Positions 51,132 through 60,557 of a DNA stretch of 64,000 nucleotides are shown here, piece after piece (within the stretch, counting starts at the first letter, position 1; the number at the start of each line of letters is the position of its first letter). Location: the NCBI GenBank assembly GCA_040880065.1, contig JBBDJE010000017.1:95645-159644 (forward strand). Reading direction: 5' to 3'. A program made the position numbers and the translations under genes. Source of the DNA: Abyssibius sp040880065. Lineage in GTDB: Bacteria; Pseudomonadota; Alphaproteobacteria; Rhodobacterales; Rhodobacteraceae. The notes beneath the pieces were generated by a model. The model did no database searches. It was not told where the DNA came from and saw nothing but the letters and a program-made list of their open reading frames with translations.

Positions 51132-51964
51132 GTGCCCCCCCATGTGCTGCGGTCAAGCACCGGCAGTTCCGTGCGGTCATCATCCATTTTCGGCACGGCG
51201 GCAAGCAGGCCGCGCGTGTAAGGGTGGCTGGCCTTGTGCAAATCACGCGCCGCGCAGCTTTCCACCACCTCGCCACCATTCATCACCAAAATCCGGTCGC
51301 AATAGCGTGCGACAAGCTGCAAATCATGGCTGATCAGGATAAGCCCCATGCCATTGTCGCGCACCAAAGCATCGATCAGGTCCAGCACCTGCGCCTGAAC
51401 CGAGACATCGAGCGCGCTGGTCGGTTCATCGGCGATCAGCAGGCTGGGGCGCAAGATCAGCATCATGGCAATCATCACGCGCTGGCCCATGCCGCCGGAA
51501 AGCTGGTGTGGATACATGCGCGCCACGCGCGCGGCGTCGTGAATGCGCACATCCTCCAGCATTTCGATAACCCGCGCCATTGCAGCGCGTTTGCCAATGC
51601 GTGTATGGGCACGTAACGCTTCGGTCAGTTGGCGGCCAATGCGCATGACAGGGTTTAGCGAGAATTTCGGGTCTTGCATGATCATCGACATACGTGCGCC
51701 GCGCATACCGCGCATCTGGCGTGGTGTCTGGGCCATCAGATCCACGCCCTCAAACACCATCTTGCGGGCGGTGGCGATACCGGGGCGCGGTGTGAGGCGC
51801 AGCAAAGCGCGCCCGGTCATGGATTTACCCGAACCGCTTTCACCCACAATCCCCAGCCGTTCGCGCGAGAGCGTGAAAGACAGGTCCTTGACCACATCCA
51901 CCGGCCCTTGAGGGGTGGGGAAAGTGACACGCAAACCGTCAACTTCAAGCAAAGGCGCGCTCAT
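51128..51964 (-). CDS. Peptide-type ABC transporter ATP-binding protein (DppD-like)
   Basis: A 278-residue ATPase partner of the preceding entry. Walker A is IVGESGSGKSMTGRALLRL (Met after the Ser, a mild variant), the signature LSGGMGQRVMIAMMLIL and Walker B LLIADEPTSALDVSVQ. The Q-loop reads MIMQDPKFSLNP. The start at MSAPLLEVDGL overlaps the permease gene by 4 bp. The C-terminal peptide-transporter extension is short (HPYTRGLLAAVP). Confidence 0.9.
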   Translation of the reverse strand: MSAPLLEVDGLRVTFPTPQGPVDVVKDLSFTLSRERLGIVGESGSGKSMTGRALLRLTPRPGIATARKMVFEGVDLMAQTPRQMRGMRGARMSMIMQDPKFSLNPVMRIGRQLTEALRAHTRIGKRAAMARVIEMLEDVRIHDAARVARMYPHQLSGGMGQRVMIAMMLILRPSLLIADEPTSALDVSVQAQVLDLIDALVRDNGMGLILISHDLQLVARYCDRILVMNGGEVVESCAARDLHKASHPYTRGLLAAVPKMDDDRTELPVLDRSTWGGT

Positions 51965-52863
51965 GCTTTGCCGCCTTTCTTCGGGTCCAGCGCATCGCGC
52001 AGCCCGTCGCCCAGAAAGCAAAACCCGAGCGAGACGATGATAATGGCAAAGCCCGGCATGGTCGCAACCCACCACTGGTCCAGAATAAAGGCACGGCCAC
52101 GCGCGATCATCGCGCCCCATTCCGCCATGGGCGGCTGCGCGCCGAGCCCCAGAAAGCCAAGACCGGCTGCGGTAAGGATGATGCCCGCCATATCCAGCGT
52201 GACACGGATGATCATCGAGGATGTGCAGAGCGGGAGTAGGTGCCGGAAAATGATGCGCGGATGCGACCCACCCAGCAGACGCGTGGCGGCGATGAATTCC
52301 GAATTACGATAGGTCAACGTTTCGGCACGGGCCACGCGGGCATAGGCGGGCCATGTCGTAATGGCGATAGCGATAATGGCGTTTTCAATGCCCGGCCCAA
52401 GAGCGGCCACAAAGGCCAGCGCCAGAATCAGCTTGGGCATAGACAGGAAAATATCGGTGATACCCATCAAAATCCGGTCGATCCAGCCGCCAAAATAGCC
52501 GGAGACAACCCCAATCACCAAGCCAAGTGGGGCTGATATGACCGCGACCAAAGCCACAATCATCAGTGTAATACGCGCGCCATAAACGACGCGGGCGAAT
52601 ATATCGCGGCCAAGCTCGTCAGTGCCCATCCAATGTGCCGCCGAGGGTGGCAGCAAACGGGCCTGCAAATCTTGCCCGATCGGGCTTTGCAGCGCGATAT
52701 AGGGGGCAAAGGCAGCGGTGAGGACGAGCGCCAGAATGATGATGCCCCCCGCCAGCGCAAGCGGATTGCCCAGCAGGCTGCGCGCCACACGCCAGCTATT
52801 GGCTAAATTCGCCTGCATGCGCGAGCCCGGCGCATCACTGTTCAGCCATGTAAAAACCGACAT
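51961..52863 (-). CDS. Peptide-type ABC transporter permease (DppC-like)
   Basis: A 300-residue inner-membrane permease with six helices. Conserved features are the TDELGRDIFARVVYGARITL entry segment and the ATPase-coupling loop with EFIAATRLLGGSHPRIIFRH, and it ends GDGLRDALDPK. Start and stop overlap its neighbours, so the four transporter genes form one translationally coupled unit. Confidence 0.92.
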   Translation of the reverse strand: MSVFTWLNSDAPGSRMQANLANSWRVARSLLGNPLALAGGIIILALVLTAAFAPYIALQSPIGQDLQARLLPPSAAHWMGTDELGRDIFARVVYGARITLMIVALVAVISAPLGLVIGVVSGYFGGWIDRILMGITDIFLSMPKLILALAFVAALGPGIENAIIAIAITTWPAYARVARAETLTYRNSEFIAATRLLGGSHPRIIFRHLLPLCTSSMIIRVTLDMAGIILTAAGLGFLGLGAQPPMAEWGAMIARGRAFILDQWWVATMPGFAIIIVSLGFCFLGDGLRDALDPKKGGKA

Positions 52864-53918
52864 CAGCGCCCCCTCGGGTCCAACACGCGGTAAAGCACGT
52901 CAGATGTTTTGTTGATAATGATAAACACCGAGCCGATAACCAGTGTGGCGCCGAGCACCGCATTCATATCGGCATTAAACAGTGCCACCGTCAGATAATT
53001 GCCAATTCCGGGCCATGAGAACACGGTTTCGATCATGACCGAGCCTTCAAGCAGCCCCGCGAATGAAAGCCCGATCACGGTGATCAGCGGCACGCGGATC
53101 GGGCCAAAGGCATGCACCCAAATCACCCGCCACTCCGAAACGCCCTTCACGCGCGCCGTGGTTACATATTCCTGCCCCAACTGGTCGAGCATGAAGCTGC
53201 GCGTCATGCGCGCGATATAGGCCATAGAGAAAAAGCCGAGAATGGTGGCGGGCAGCAACAAATGGTCGATCGCGTTGCGGAAAATATCCCACTCGCCCGC
53301 CATAATGCTATCAACCAGTAGCAGGCCGGTCACAGGCGCAACCACGCCATCGTAAAACACACTGATACGACCCGGCCCGGCCACCCAGCCAAGCCCGGCA
53401 TAAAACACGGCCAGCCCGACAAGGCCCAGCCAGAAGGCAGGCACCGAATAGCCGAGCAGCGCAAAAATGCGAATGACCTGATCAATCCAGCGGCCCTGAT
53501 TCACCGCCGCATAAACCCCCAGCGGCACCCCGAGCCCAACACCGATGATGATGCCTAGGCTGGCCATTTCAAGCGTTGCAGGAAAGACGCGCGCCAGATC
53601 ATCGGCCACAGGGCGGTTGGTAGATACCGAGCGCCCGAGATCGCCCGCCAGCACATCACCCACATAGGACAGAAACTGCATGAACAGCGACCGATCCAGC
53701 CCCATCGCAATGCGCGCCGCATCATATTGCGCCTGAGTCGCACGATCGCCAACCACGGCGAGCACCGGATCAATCGGAACGATTCGGCCAATGAAGAAGG
53801 TAATCGCCAAAAGCCCCAGAAAGGTCAGCGCCACGACAACCACAAAGCCTGCAAAGGCTTTGATCGTCATCACAGCAGGGCTTTGCGCCCATGAATTGGT
53901 CCCGAATGTCGCGGCCAT
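52863..53918 (-). CDS. Peptide-type ABC transporter permease (DppB-like)
   Basis: A 351-residue permease, first gene of the leftward transporter operon. The long first helix (FAGFVVVVALTFLGLLAITF) and periplasmic loop (FIGRIVPIDPVLAVVGDRAT) are followed by the helical core with EYVTTARVKGVSEWRVIWVH as the coupling loop. Start set at MAATFGTNSW with GAGGCG immediately upstream; the frame runs 20 codons further into the operator region. No binding protein gene is in this operon; the one beyond the regulator (54694) is the best candidate. Confidence 0.91.
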   Translation of the reverse strand: MAATFGTNSWAQSPAVMTIKAFAGFVVVVALTFLGLLAITFFIGRIVPIDPVLAVVGDRATQAQYDAARIAMGLDRSLFMQFLSYVGDVLAGDLGRSVSTNRPVADDLARVFPATLEMASLGIIIGVGLGVPLGVYAAVNQGRWIDQVIRIFALLGYSVPAFWLGLVGLAVFYAGLGWVAGPGRISVFYDGVVAPVTGLLLVDSIMAGEWDIFRNAIDHLLLPATILGFFSMAYIARMTRSFMLDQLGQEYVTTARVKGVSEWRVIWVHAFGPIRVPLITVIGLSFAGLLEGSVMIETVFSWPGIGNYLTVALFNADMNAVLGATLVIGSVFIIINKTSDVLYRVLDPRGR

Positions 53919-53972
53919 CGCATCGCCTCGTTTCAAAATACCTGCACCGCTTATGACAATTTTGTTTGCGTG

Positions 53973-53990
53973 AAGCAAAATATTTTGCTT
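53973..53990. promoter_or_regulatory. 18-bp perfect palindrome, operator of the divergent peptide-transporter locus
   Basis: AAGCAAAATATTTTGCTT is a perfect palindrome in the 118-bp gap between the divergent permease and XRE-cupin genes, 46 bp from the GTG of the regulator and 54 bp from the permease ATG. The position is right for autoregulation and for control of both directions by the adjacent regulator. Confidence 0.72.
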
Positions 53991-54036
53991 ACATCATAAA
54001 AATTATTTTATCGTAGCCACCAACAGGGCCGAAAAC

Positions 54037-54669
54037 GTGACCATATCCGACACAAAGCTAACGCGGGCAAAAACACCGCAAATCGGCCCGCTTGTGCGCA
54101 AGCGGCGCAAGGCGCGCGGGCAGACCTTGCAAGAGCTTTGCAGCCAGGCCGGTTTGTCGGTTGGCTATCTCAGCCAGGTCGAACGCGGCAATGCGGTGCC
54201 AACGCTGGGCACACTTGCACAAATCGCCGCCGCGCTCGATGTGGGCCTGGATTACTTTATTATCGAGCACAAACCTGCCGATGCATTGAGCCGCGCGAAA
54301 GACCGGCCGCATTTCTCGATCGCCGGGTCTTCGATCATCTATGAATCCATCAGTTCCGATTATCCCGGCTCGGAGCTTACCTCGTATATCCTGCATATCC
54401 CGCCGGGCTATACATCCGAAGTTGTCAGCCATGAAGGCGAGGAACTGCTTGTTGTGCTTGATGGCGAGATCCGCCAATCGCTTGGCGGTGAGGAATTCAC
54501 CATGCGCCCCGGCGATGCGCTGCACTATTCAGGCACGACCCCGCATTCATGGGTCAATACCGGCGACACGGTCGCGCGGCTGTTATGGACAGGCACGCTG
54601 ACCGTTTTGCGAAGCGGTGAAACCAAGCGCCTGCCCCGTGTTACCACCTCGCCCATGTCACCCAAATAA
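54037..54669 (+). CDS. XRE-family regulator with C-terminal cupin domain
   Basis: A 210-residue transcription factor. The helix-turn-helix is at about residues 28-70 (TLQELCSQAGLSVGYLSQVE, then GNAVPTLGTLAQIAAAL), and the cupin sensor (about 125-195) shows SHEGEELLVVLDGEIRQSLG and GDALHYSGTTPHSW. Such PuuR-type regulators respond to small metabolites such as amino compounds. It starts at GTG with AGGG upstream. It lies between two transporter operons and 24 bp before a binding-protein gene, so it is the natural local regulator. Confidence 0.9.
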   Translation: MTISDTKLTRAKTPQIGPLVRKRRKARGQTLQELCSQAGLSVGYLSQVERGNAVPTLGTLAQIAAALDVGLDYFIIEHKPADALSRAKDRPHFSIAGSSIIYESISSDYPGSELTSYILHIPPGYTSEVVSHEGEELLVVLDGEIRQSLGGEEFTMRPGDALHYSGTTPHSWVNTGDTVARLLWTGTLTVLRSGETKRLPRVTTSPMSPK

Positions 54670-54693
54670 TCCACCCCAACACTGGAGAAAGCA

Positions 54694-56283
54694 ATGAAAC
54701 TGTTACGGACTGCCCTGCTGACCACCGCGCTTGTTGCGCCAATGGCAGCCCTGCCCGCATGGTCTGACACGCCATCCGAAATTCTGGTTGTTGCGCAAAA
54801 CATTGACGACATCGTCGCCATTGACCCCGCGCAGGCTTACGAGTTCACCTCGGGTGAACTGGTAACCAATATTTACGACCGTCTTGTGCAATACGATGCT
54901 GAAGACCCGACCGTGCTGGCCGCTGGCCTGGCTGAAACCTGGGAGATCGACGCCGAAGCCAAGACCATTACGTTCAACCTGCGCGACGGGGCGAGCTTTC
55001 ATTCCGGCAACGTGGTTACCGGTGCTGATGTGGTGTATTCGCTTGGCCGCGTGATCAAGCTGAACCTGACACCGGCCTTCATTCTGGTGCAGCTTGGCTG
55101 GACACCTGAAAATGTTGACGAGATGGTCACCGCCGAGGGCAACACCGTCACCATCCGCTATGACGGTGATTTCTCGCCCGCCTTCGTGATGAACGTGCTG
55201 GCCTCGCGCCCCGCTTCGGTTGTGGATATGGCCGAGGTTATGGCGCATGAAGTCGATGGCGATATGGGCAACGCATGGCTGAATGAAAACAGCGCAGGCT
55301 CCGGCCCTTTCAGCCTGCAAACCTACCGCCCTGCCGAGCTTGTGCGCCTTGCGGCAAACGAGGCCTACTTCAAAGGCGCGCCTTTGGTTGATGCTGTGAT
55401 CATCCGGCATGTTGCCGAATCCGCCACACAGCAATTACTGCTTGAATCTGGCGATGTGGATATGGCCAAAAACCTGACCCCCGACCAGATCGCCTCGATC
55501 GACCTGACCGAGATCAATGTCGAAGTCTTTCCGCAAGCGGCTGTGCACTTCCTGTCATTCAACCAGAAGATCGACAGCCTGACACCGCCCGCCGTGTGGG
55601 AAGCTGCCCGCTATCTGGTGAATTACGAGGGCATGACCTCGTCCATCATCAACGGGCAGATGGACGTGCATCAGGCCTTCTGGCCACGGGGCTTTCCGGG
55701 GTCTTATAACGAAACCCCCTACACCTACGACCCGGAGCGCGCTGCGCAAATTCTGGCCGATGCGGGCATCGAACTGCCAATCACTGTTACGCTTGACGTG
55801 ATCAACGCCGCCCCCTTCACCGATATGGCGCAATCGCTGCAGGCCAGCTTTGCCGAAGCGGGGATCAACTTTGAAATCCTGCCCGGCACCGGTTCTCAGG
55901 TCATCACCAAATATCGCGAGCGCAGCCATCAGGCGATGCTGCTTTATTGGGGCCCCGACTTTATGGACCCGCACTCAAACGCCAAGGCCTTCGCCTATAA
56001 CTCCGACAATTCGGACGATAACTATGCCGCCACAACCACATGGCGCAACGCATGGGCCGTGCCTGAAGAGTTGAACCAGATGACCCGTGATGCGCTGGTT
56101 GAAACCGATGCTGAAGCGCGCCTGAACATCTACCGCGCCCTGCAACAGCGCGTACAGGAAAGCTCGCCAATCATCATCATGTTCCAAGCCTCGTATCAGG
56201 TGGCAATGGACAACGATGTCAGCGGCTATGTGAACGGCGCGACATCCGACTTTGTTTACTATCGTCTGGTCGACAAAGAGTAA
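54694..56283 (+). CDS. Peptide-type ABC transporter substrate-binding protein (family 5)
   Basis: A 529-residue periplasmic binding protein. The signal peptide (MKLLRTALLTTALVAPMAAL, cleavage near PAWS) is followed by the family 5 fold: AYEFTSGELVTNIYDRLVQY, LAETWEIDAEAKTITFNLRD and GSGPFSLQTYRPAELVRLAA. GGAG precedes the ATG. A strong terminator follows, separating it from the next permease gene. It therefore most likely serves the leftward DppBCDF-type operon, which has no binding protein of its own. Confidence 0.93.
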   Translation: MKLLRTALLTTALVAPMAALPAWSDTPSEILVVAQNIDDIVAIDPAQAYEFTSGELVTNIYDRLVQYDAEDPTVLAAGLAETWEIDAEAKTITFNLRDGASFHSGNVVTGADVVYSLGRVIKLNLTPAFILVQLGWTPENVDEMVTAEGNTVTIRYDGDFSPAFVMNVLASRPASVVDMAEVMAHEVDGDMGNAWLNENSAGSGPFSLQTYRPAELVRLAANEAYFKGAPLVDAVIIRHVAESATQQLLLESGDVDMAKNLTPDQIASIDLTEINVEVFPQAAVHFLSFNQKIDSLTPPAVWEAARYLVNYEGMTSSIINGQMDVHQAFWPRGFPGSYNETPYTYDPERAAQILADAGIELPITVTLDVINAAPFTDMAQSLQASFAEAGINFEILPGTGSQVITKYRERSHQAMLLYWGPDFMDPHSNAKAFAYNSDNSDDNYAATTTWRNAWAVPEELNQMTRDALVETDAEARLNIYRALQQRVQESSPIIIMFQASYQVAMDNDVSGYVNGATSDFVYYRLVDKE

Positions 56284-56294
56284 CTCTCCCTGAC

Positions 56295-56330
56295 TGCCGC
56301 CGGTGTTCGCACTGGCGGCACTTTTTCTTT
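56295..56330 (+). terminator. Intrinsic terminator after the first binding-protein gene
   Basis: An 11-bp stem (TGCCGCCGGTG / CACTGGCGGCA, one G-U pair) with a TTCG loop and a CTTTTTCTTTC tail. It divides the regulator and binding-protein unit from the following transporter genes. Confidence 0.88.
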
Positions 56331-56340
56331 CTTCCTGATC

Positions 56341-56360
56341 GGGGCCGCTCTTGCGGCCCC
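56341..56360 (+). promoter_or_regulatory. Second hairpin, before the oppB-like gene
   Basis: GGGGCCGC and GCGGCCCC form a perfect 8-bp stem with a TCTT loop, followed by GTAGC without a T-run. It may protect the 5' end of the transporter mRNA. Confidence 0.5.
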
Positions 56361-56383
56361 GTAGCTCAAAGAATGCCCGTTTG

Positions 56384-57367
56384 ATGACCCAAACAACATT
56401 GCATGCAAATTCCGGCTTCGGCCGCTGGCTGGGCAAGCTGCCGCTTGGCTATATCCTGCGCCGCGCGCTGATGATGCTGGTCACACTCTGGGCGATCATC
56501 ACGCTCACCTTCATCATGATGCATGCCGTGCCCGGCGGCCCCTTCGTTTCCGAACGGATGATGGCACCGGAGATCGAGGCCGCGCTCAATGCCAAATTCG
56601 GGCTCGATGCCCCGCTTTGGCAGCAATATTTCAACTATCTCGGTGGCGTGCTCAGCTTTGATCTGGGCCCGTCGTTCAAATATCCCGGCGTTTCGGTTAA
56701 CCAGATGATTGCCGACGGGCTTGCAGTGACCGCGCAAACCGGGCTTCTGGCCGTGCTGGCGGTTGTCGCGGTTGGCGTGCCGCTTGGCATAATTGCCGGG
56801 CTGAACCGCAACCGCTGGCCCGATACCGCCGTGATGATGCTGGCAACAGTTGGCGTGGCGGTGCCGTCTTACGTTATCGCCACTGTCATGCTCTATGTTT
56901 TCGCCCTGCGCCTTGGCTGGGTGCCAACCTTCGGGCTGGATGACTGGCGCGGCTATATCCTGCCGGTTATCGCGCTTTCGGGGTTCTGGCTGTCTTTTGT
57001 GGCGCGGCTCACCCGTTCAAGCCTGCTGGAAACACTCGATCAGGATTATATGACCACCGCGCGCGCCAAAGGGCTGCGCCCCGGCCAGATCCTGATCAAA
57101 CACGGGCTGCGAAATTCGCTTATTCCGGTTGTCACCGTGCTTGGGCCGGTTGTTGCGAACCTGCTGACTGGCTCGTTCGTGATCGAACAAATCTTCGCGT
57201 TGCCCGGTATCGGGCGGCATTTTGTGTTGTCGATCACCAACCGCGATTACACGGCAATTATGGGTATCACCATTTTCTATGCGGCTTTCCTGATCTTCAT
57301 GATCTTCATCGTCGATATGCTTTATCTCTGGCTCGATCCGCGCATCAAGCTGGAGGATAGCGAATGA
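56384..57367 (+). CDS. Oligopeptide-type ABC transporter permease (OppB-like)
   Basis: A 327-residue permease. The N-terminal helix (RRALMMLVTLWAIITLTFIM) leads into the family loop MMHAVPGGPFVSERMMAPEI and a core with YMTTARAKGLRPGQILIKHG as coupling loop; it ends LYLWLDPRIKLEDSE. Start set at MTQTTLHANSG; the ribosome binding site is weak. Its stop overlaps the next ATG. Confidence 0.91.
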   Translation: MTQTTLHANSGFGRWLGKLPLGYILRRALMMLVTLWAIITLTFIMMHAVPGGPFVSERMMAPEIEAALNAKFGLDAPLWQQYFNYLGGVLSFDLGPSFKYPGVSVNQMIADGLAVTAQTGLLAVLAVVAVGVPLGIIAGLNRNRWPDTAVMMLATVGVAVPSYVIATVMLYVFALRLGWVPTFGLDDWRGYILPVIALSGFWLSFVARLTRSSLLETLDQDYMTTARAKGLRPGQILIKHGLRNSLIPVVTVLGPVVANLLTGSFVIEQIFALPGIGRHFVLSITNRDYTAIMGITIFYAAFLIFMIFIVDMLYLWLDPRIKLEDSE

Positions 57368-58560
57368 GCAATCCCGATATGAAACTCACCGAAAACCCCT
57401 GGGCACTGCTCGAGCTGAAAGCCGATGCTGCCGAGGTTATTGCCAGCCCCGCGCGCGGCTATTGGGGCGATGTCTGGGCGCGCTTGCGCGCGCGCAAGCC
57501 TGCAATGGTTGGGCTGGTCTTCATTGTTTTGCTCATACTCGCAGCGGTCTTCGGGCCGATGATCAGCCCCTATTCCTATTTCGAGCAGAACCTGAAGCTG
57601 TCCAATATCCAGCCGATATTCAACCCCTATACCGTAAGCACCACCGATGAAGACGGCACGCCCGAAACAGCGCATTTCTTCCTGAATGCGGGCAACTTCA
57701 ACCTTTACGAGGTAGACGCGCGCGGCGCGCTGATCGGGCTTATTCGTGGTGGCCGCAAAGATATGGCGATGCGCCGCACCACCTACCAGATTGCCGGACA
57801 AGCGGTTGTGGTGGATTACAGCCAGCAGCCCACAAGGCTGTTTGTTGATGATGTTGAAACCCGGCCGGGTGGCTGGCAATGGAACAAAACCTACTGGTTT
57901 GGCACCGACCAGCTTGGCCGCGACGTGCTTGTACGCCAGCTTTACGGTGCGCGCATTTCGCTGCTTGTCGCCTTTGTCGCCACCATCGTGAATTTCTTCA
58001 TTGGTGTGCTTTATGGCGGTATTTCCGGCTATGCGGGCGGGCGGGTTGATGCGGTGATGATGCGCATTGTCGAGGTGATCGCCACCATCCCGCTAACGCT
58101 TTATGTGATCTTGATGATGGTGGTGCTGCAATCAGGCCTTATCTCGGTTGTTCTCGCCATCGGCACCGTGTTCTGGGTGGATATGGCGCGCATTGTGCGC
58201 GGGCAGATTCTAACGCTCAAACAATCCGATTATGTTGATGCTGCGCGCACGATGGGCGCAAGGCCGGGGCGCATTATCGTGCGCCATCTGCTGCCCAATG
58301 CCGTTGGGCCTATATTGGTAACGCTCACCATGCTCATCCCCAGCGCGATTTTCATTGAAAGCTTCATGAGCTTCATCGGCCTTGGCGTAACACCTCCGCT
58401 GGCCAGTTGGGGCACGCTCACCAGCAACGCGGTTGAAACCATGCGTGCATACCCGCACCAACTGCTCTTTCCTGCCGCGGCAATCAGCCTGACCATGTTC
58501 GCCTTCAACTTTCTGGGCGATGGCTTGCGCGATGCGCTGGACCCAAGGTTGCGCAAATGA
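57364..58560 (+). CDS. Oligopeptide-type ABC transporter permease with periplasmic insert (OppC-like)
   Basis: A 398-residue permease, about 100 residues longer than DppC. After the first helix (VGLVFIVLLILAAVFGPMI) a periplasmic insert of roughly 110 residues (about 75-180, including AHFFLNAGNFNLYEVD) precedes FGTDQLGRDVLVRQLYGARI. The coupling loop is VDAARTMGARPGRIIVRHLL. It overlaps both neighbours by 4 bp (ATGA). The insert may contact the binding protein and is a feature of some OppC proteins. Confidence 0.91.
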   Translation: MSNPDMKLTENPWALLELKADAAEVIASPARGYWGDVWARLRARKPAMVGLVFIVLLILAAVFGPMISPYSYFEQNLKLSNIQPIFNPYTVSTTDEDGTPETAHFFLNAGNFNLYEVDARGALIGLIRGGRKDMAMRRTTYQIAGQAVVVDYSQQPTRLFVDDVETRPGGWQWNKTYWFGTDQLGRDVLVRQLYGARISLLVAFVATIVNFFIGVLYGGISGYAGGRVDAVMMRIVEVIATIPLTLYVILMMVVLQSGLISVVLAIGTVFWVDMARIVRGQILTLKQSDYVDAARTMGARPGRIIVRHLLPNAVGPILVTLTMLIPSAIFIESFMSFIGLGVTPPLASWGTLTSNAVETMRAYPHQLLFPAAAISLTMFAFNFLGDGLRDALDPRLRK

Positions 58561-59576
58561 GCCACACCTTGTTGAACGTCACAAACCTGCACACCGATTT
58601 TGAAACCAGCCGCGGCGATGTAAAAGCCGTGCGCGGGGTCAGCCTATCGGTCGCAGCCGGTGAAATTCTGGGGATCGTGGGCGAAAGCGGCTCGGGCAAA
58701 TCGGTGACCTGCATGTCGATCTTGCGGCTGCTCAAACGGCAGGGCCGCATTCGCGCGGGCGTGGCCGAGTTTGAAGGCCGCGACCTCATGAAGCTGAGCG
58801 AGCGCGAGCTTTCCGACCTGCGCGGCAATGATATCGCGGTGATCTTTCAAGACCCGATGAGTAGCCTGAACCCGACCCTCACCGTAGGCGAACAGGTGAT
58901 GGAAACCATCATCCGCCACCGCAAGACAAGCCGCGCCGCCGCACGGGCGCGCACAATCGAGCTGTTCAAGCTGGTGCGCATTCCGGCAGCCGAAACCCGC
59001 GTCGATGCCTATCCGCACGAATTTTCCGGCGGGATGCGCCAGCGCGCCATGATCGCGATTGCGCTGGCCTGCGACCCGAAACTGCTTATCGCCGACGAGC
59101 CGACCACCGCGCTTGATGTCACCATCCAGCGCCAGATCCTTGGCCTGCTGAAAGACATTCAGGCGCGCATGGGCATGGCAATTTTGCTGATCACCCACGA
59201 CCTTGGGGTCATTGCCGAAGTCTGTGACCGCGTCATGGTCATGTATGGCGGCATGGTTATGGAGCAGGCCAGCGTTCACCGGCTGTTTGAAGCCCCGCGC
59301 CACCCTTACACGCACGGGCTGCTTGCCTCGGTCCCCGATTTGCGCGCGGCGCATCGCGCGCGGCTTCAGCCCATCGCAGGCTCGCCCCCCGATATGCTGC
59401 GCCCACCGCCCGGCTGCCCCTTCGCCCCGCGCTGCGCACATGCCCGCAGCCAATGCGCCGCCGCCGTGCCGCCCTTGTTCGGCCCCGATGACACGGCACT
59501 TCTAAAAAGCGGCCATACCGCCCGCTGCTGGCTGCTTCACGCCGATGCCCCCAAGGCTGAAGGGATCAACACCTGA
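58557..59576 (+). CDS. Oligopeptide-type ABC transporter ATP-binding protein (OppD-like)
   Basis: A 339-residue ATPase. Walker A is IVGESGSGKSVTCMSILRLL, the signature FSGGMRQRAMIAIALACDP, Walker B LLIADEPTTALDVTIQ and the switch His in LITHDLGVIAEVC. The C-terminal oligopeptide extension is complete, with the Cys pattern PPPGCPFAPRCAHARSQC of an iron-sulfur or zinc-binding region. The TGA overlaps the next ATG by one base. Confidence 0.93.
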   Translation: MSHTLLNVTNLHTDFETSRGDVKAVRGVSLSVAAGEILGIVGESGSGKSVTCMSILRLLKRQGRIRAGVAEFEGRDLMKLSERELSDLRGNDIAVIFQDPMSSLNPTLTVGEQVMETIIRHRKTSRAAARARTIELFKLVRIPAAETRVDAYPHEFSGGMRQRAMIAIALACDPKLLIADEPTTALDVTIQRQILGLLKDIQARMGMAILLITHDLGVIAEVCDRVMVMYGGMVMEQASVHRLFEAPRHPYTHGLLASVPDLRAAHRARLQPIAGSPPDMLRPPPGCPFAPRCAHARSQCAAAVPPLFGPDDTALLKSGHTARCWLLHADAPKAEGINT

Positions 59577-60544
59577 TGACGATACCTTTGGTTGAGCTCA
59601 AATCTCTCACCCGGCATTTCAAAATGCCCGGCAAACTGTTTTCGCGCGAAAAACCGGTGCTGCGCGCTCTTGATGGCGTTGATTTGCAGATTTTCCGCGG
59701 CGAAACGCTTGGGCTGGTGGGTGAAAGCGGATGTGGCAAATCCACATTGGCGCGCACACTCATAAGGCTTTACACGCCCACCTCCGGCCAGATCCTGTTT
59801 GACGGGCAGGATATTTCCAGCCTGCCCGAGCACGAGTTGATGCCATTTCGCCGCCGCATGCAGATGATCTTTCAAGACCCTTATTCATCGCTGAACGGGC
59901 GAATGCCGGTGCATGAACTTATTGCCGAACCACTGGTCATTGCCAAAATCGGCACCGCAAAATCGCGCCGCGCAAAGGTTGACGAGCTGCTGACCCGTGT
60001 TGGCCTTAGCCCCGATCATGCCAACCGCTTTGCGCATGAATTTTCGGGTGGGCAGCGCCAGCGCATCGGCATTGCCCGCGCCATTGCGCTGGAACCCGAA
60101 CTTGTGCTGTGCGACGAGCCGATTTCGGCGCTCGATGTTTCCATTCAGGCGCAGGTTGTGAACATGTTGCGCGATTTGCAGGCCGCGTTCGGCCTCACCT
60201 ATCTGTTCATCACGCATGATCTTTCGATGGTGCGCTACATCTCCGACCGCATAGGTGTGATGTATCTTGGCAAGATCGTGGAACTTGCCGGCAATGACGC
60301 GCTTTATGAAAACCCGCGCCATCCCTATACTCGTGCCCTGCTTTCCTCCATTCCGGTGCCCGACCCGCGTGCCAAACCAAAGGCGGAAGAAGTGCTTGGC
60401 GAAATTCCAAGCCCGATGGATATTCCATCCGGCTGCCGTTTTCGCACGCGTTGCCCGCTGGCCACAGCGCGCTGCGCCGCCGAAGAACCCGAATTGCGCG
60501 ATATGGGGGGCGGCCACATGGCTGCCTGCCATTTTGCGCAATAG
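59576..60544 (+). CDS. Oligopeptide-type ABC transporter ATP-binding protein (OppF-like)
   Basis: A 322-residue ATPase, partner of the preceding gene. Walker A is LVGESGCGKSTLARTLIRL, the signature FSGGQRQRIGIARAIAL, Walker B LVLCDEPISALDVSIQ and the Cys motif GCRFRTRCPLATARC lies in the C-terminal extension. An N-terminal region with a Lys/Phe-rich loop (RHFKMPGKLFSREKPVL) is typical of OppF. A short hairpin and a good ribosome binding site separate it from the last gene. Confidence 0.93.
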   Translation: MTIPLVELKSLTRHFKMPGKLFSREKPVLRALDGVDLQIFRGETLGLVGESGCGKSTLARTLIRLYTPTSGQILFDGQDISSLPEHELMPFRRRMQMIFQDPYSSLNGRMPVHELIAEPLVIAKIGTAKSRRAKVDELLTRVGLSPDHANRFAHEFSGGQRQRIGIARAIALEPELVLCDEPISALDVSIQAQVVNMLRDLQAAFGLTYLFITHDLSMVRYISDRIGVMYLGKIVELAGNDALYENPRHPYTRALLSSIPVPDPRAKPKAEEVLGEIPSPMDIPSGCRFRTRCPLATARCAAEEPELRDMGGGHMAACHFAQ

Positions 60545-60557
60545 GATAACCACCGCC

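Noticed and set aside
56295..56360. Small RNA gene between the binding protein and the OppB-like gene
   Set aside because: Two hairpins are present, but the first is a standard terminator of the upstream gene and there is no separate promoter between them.
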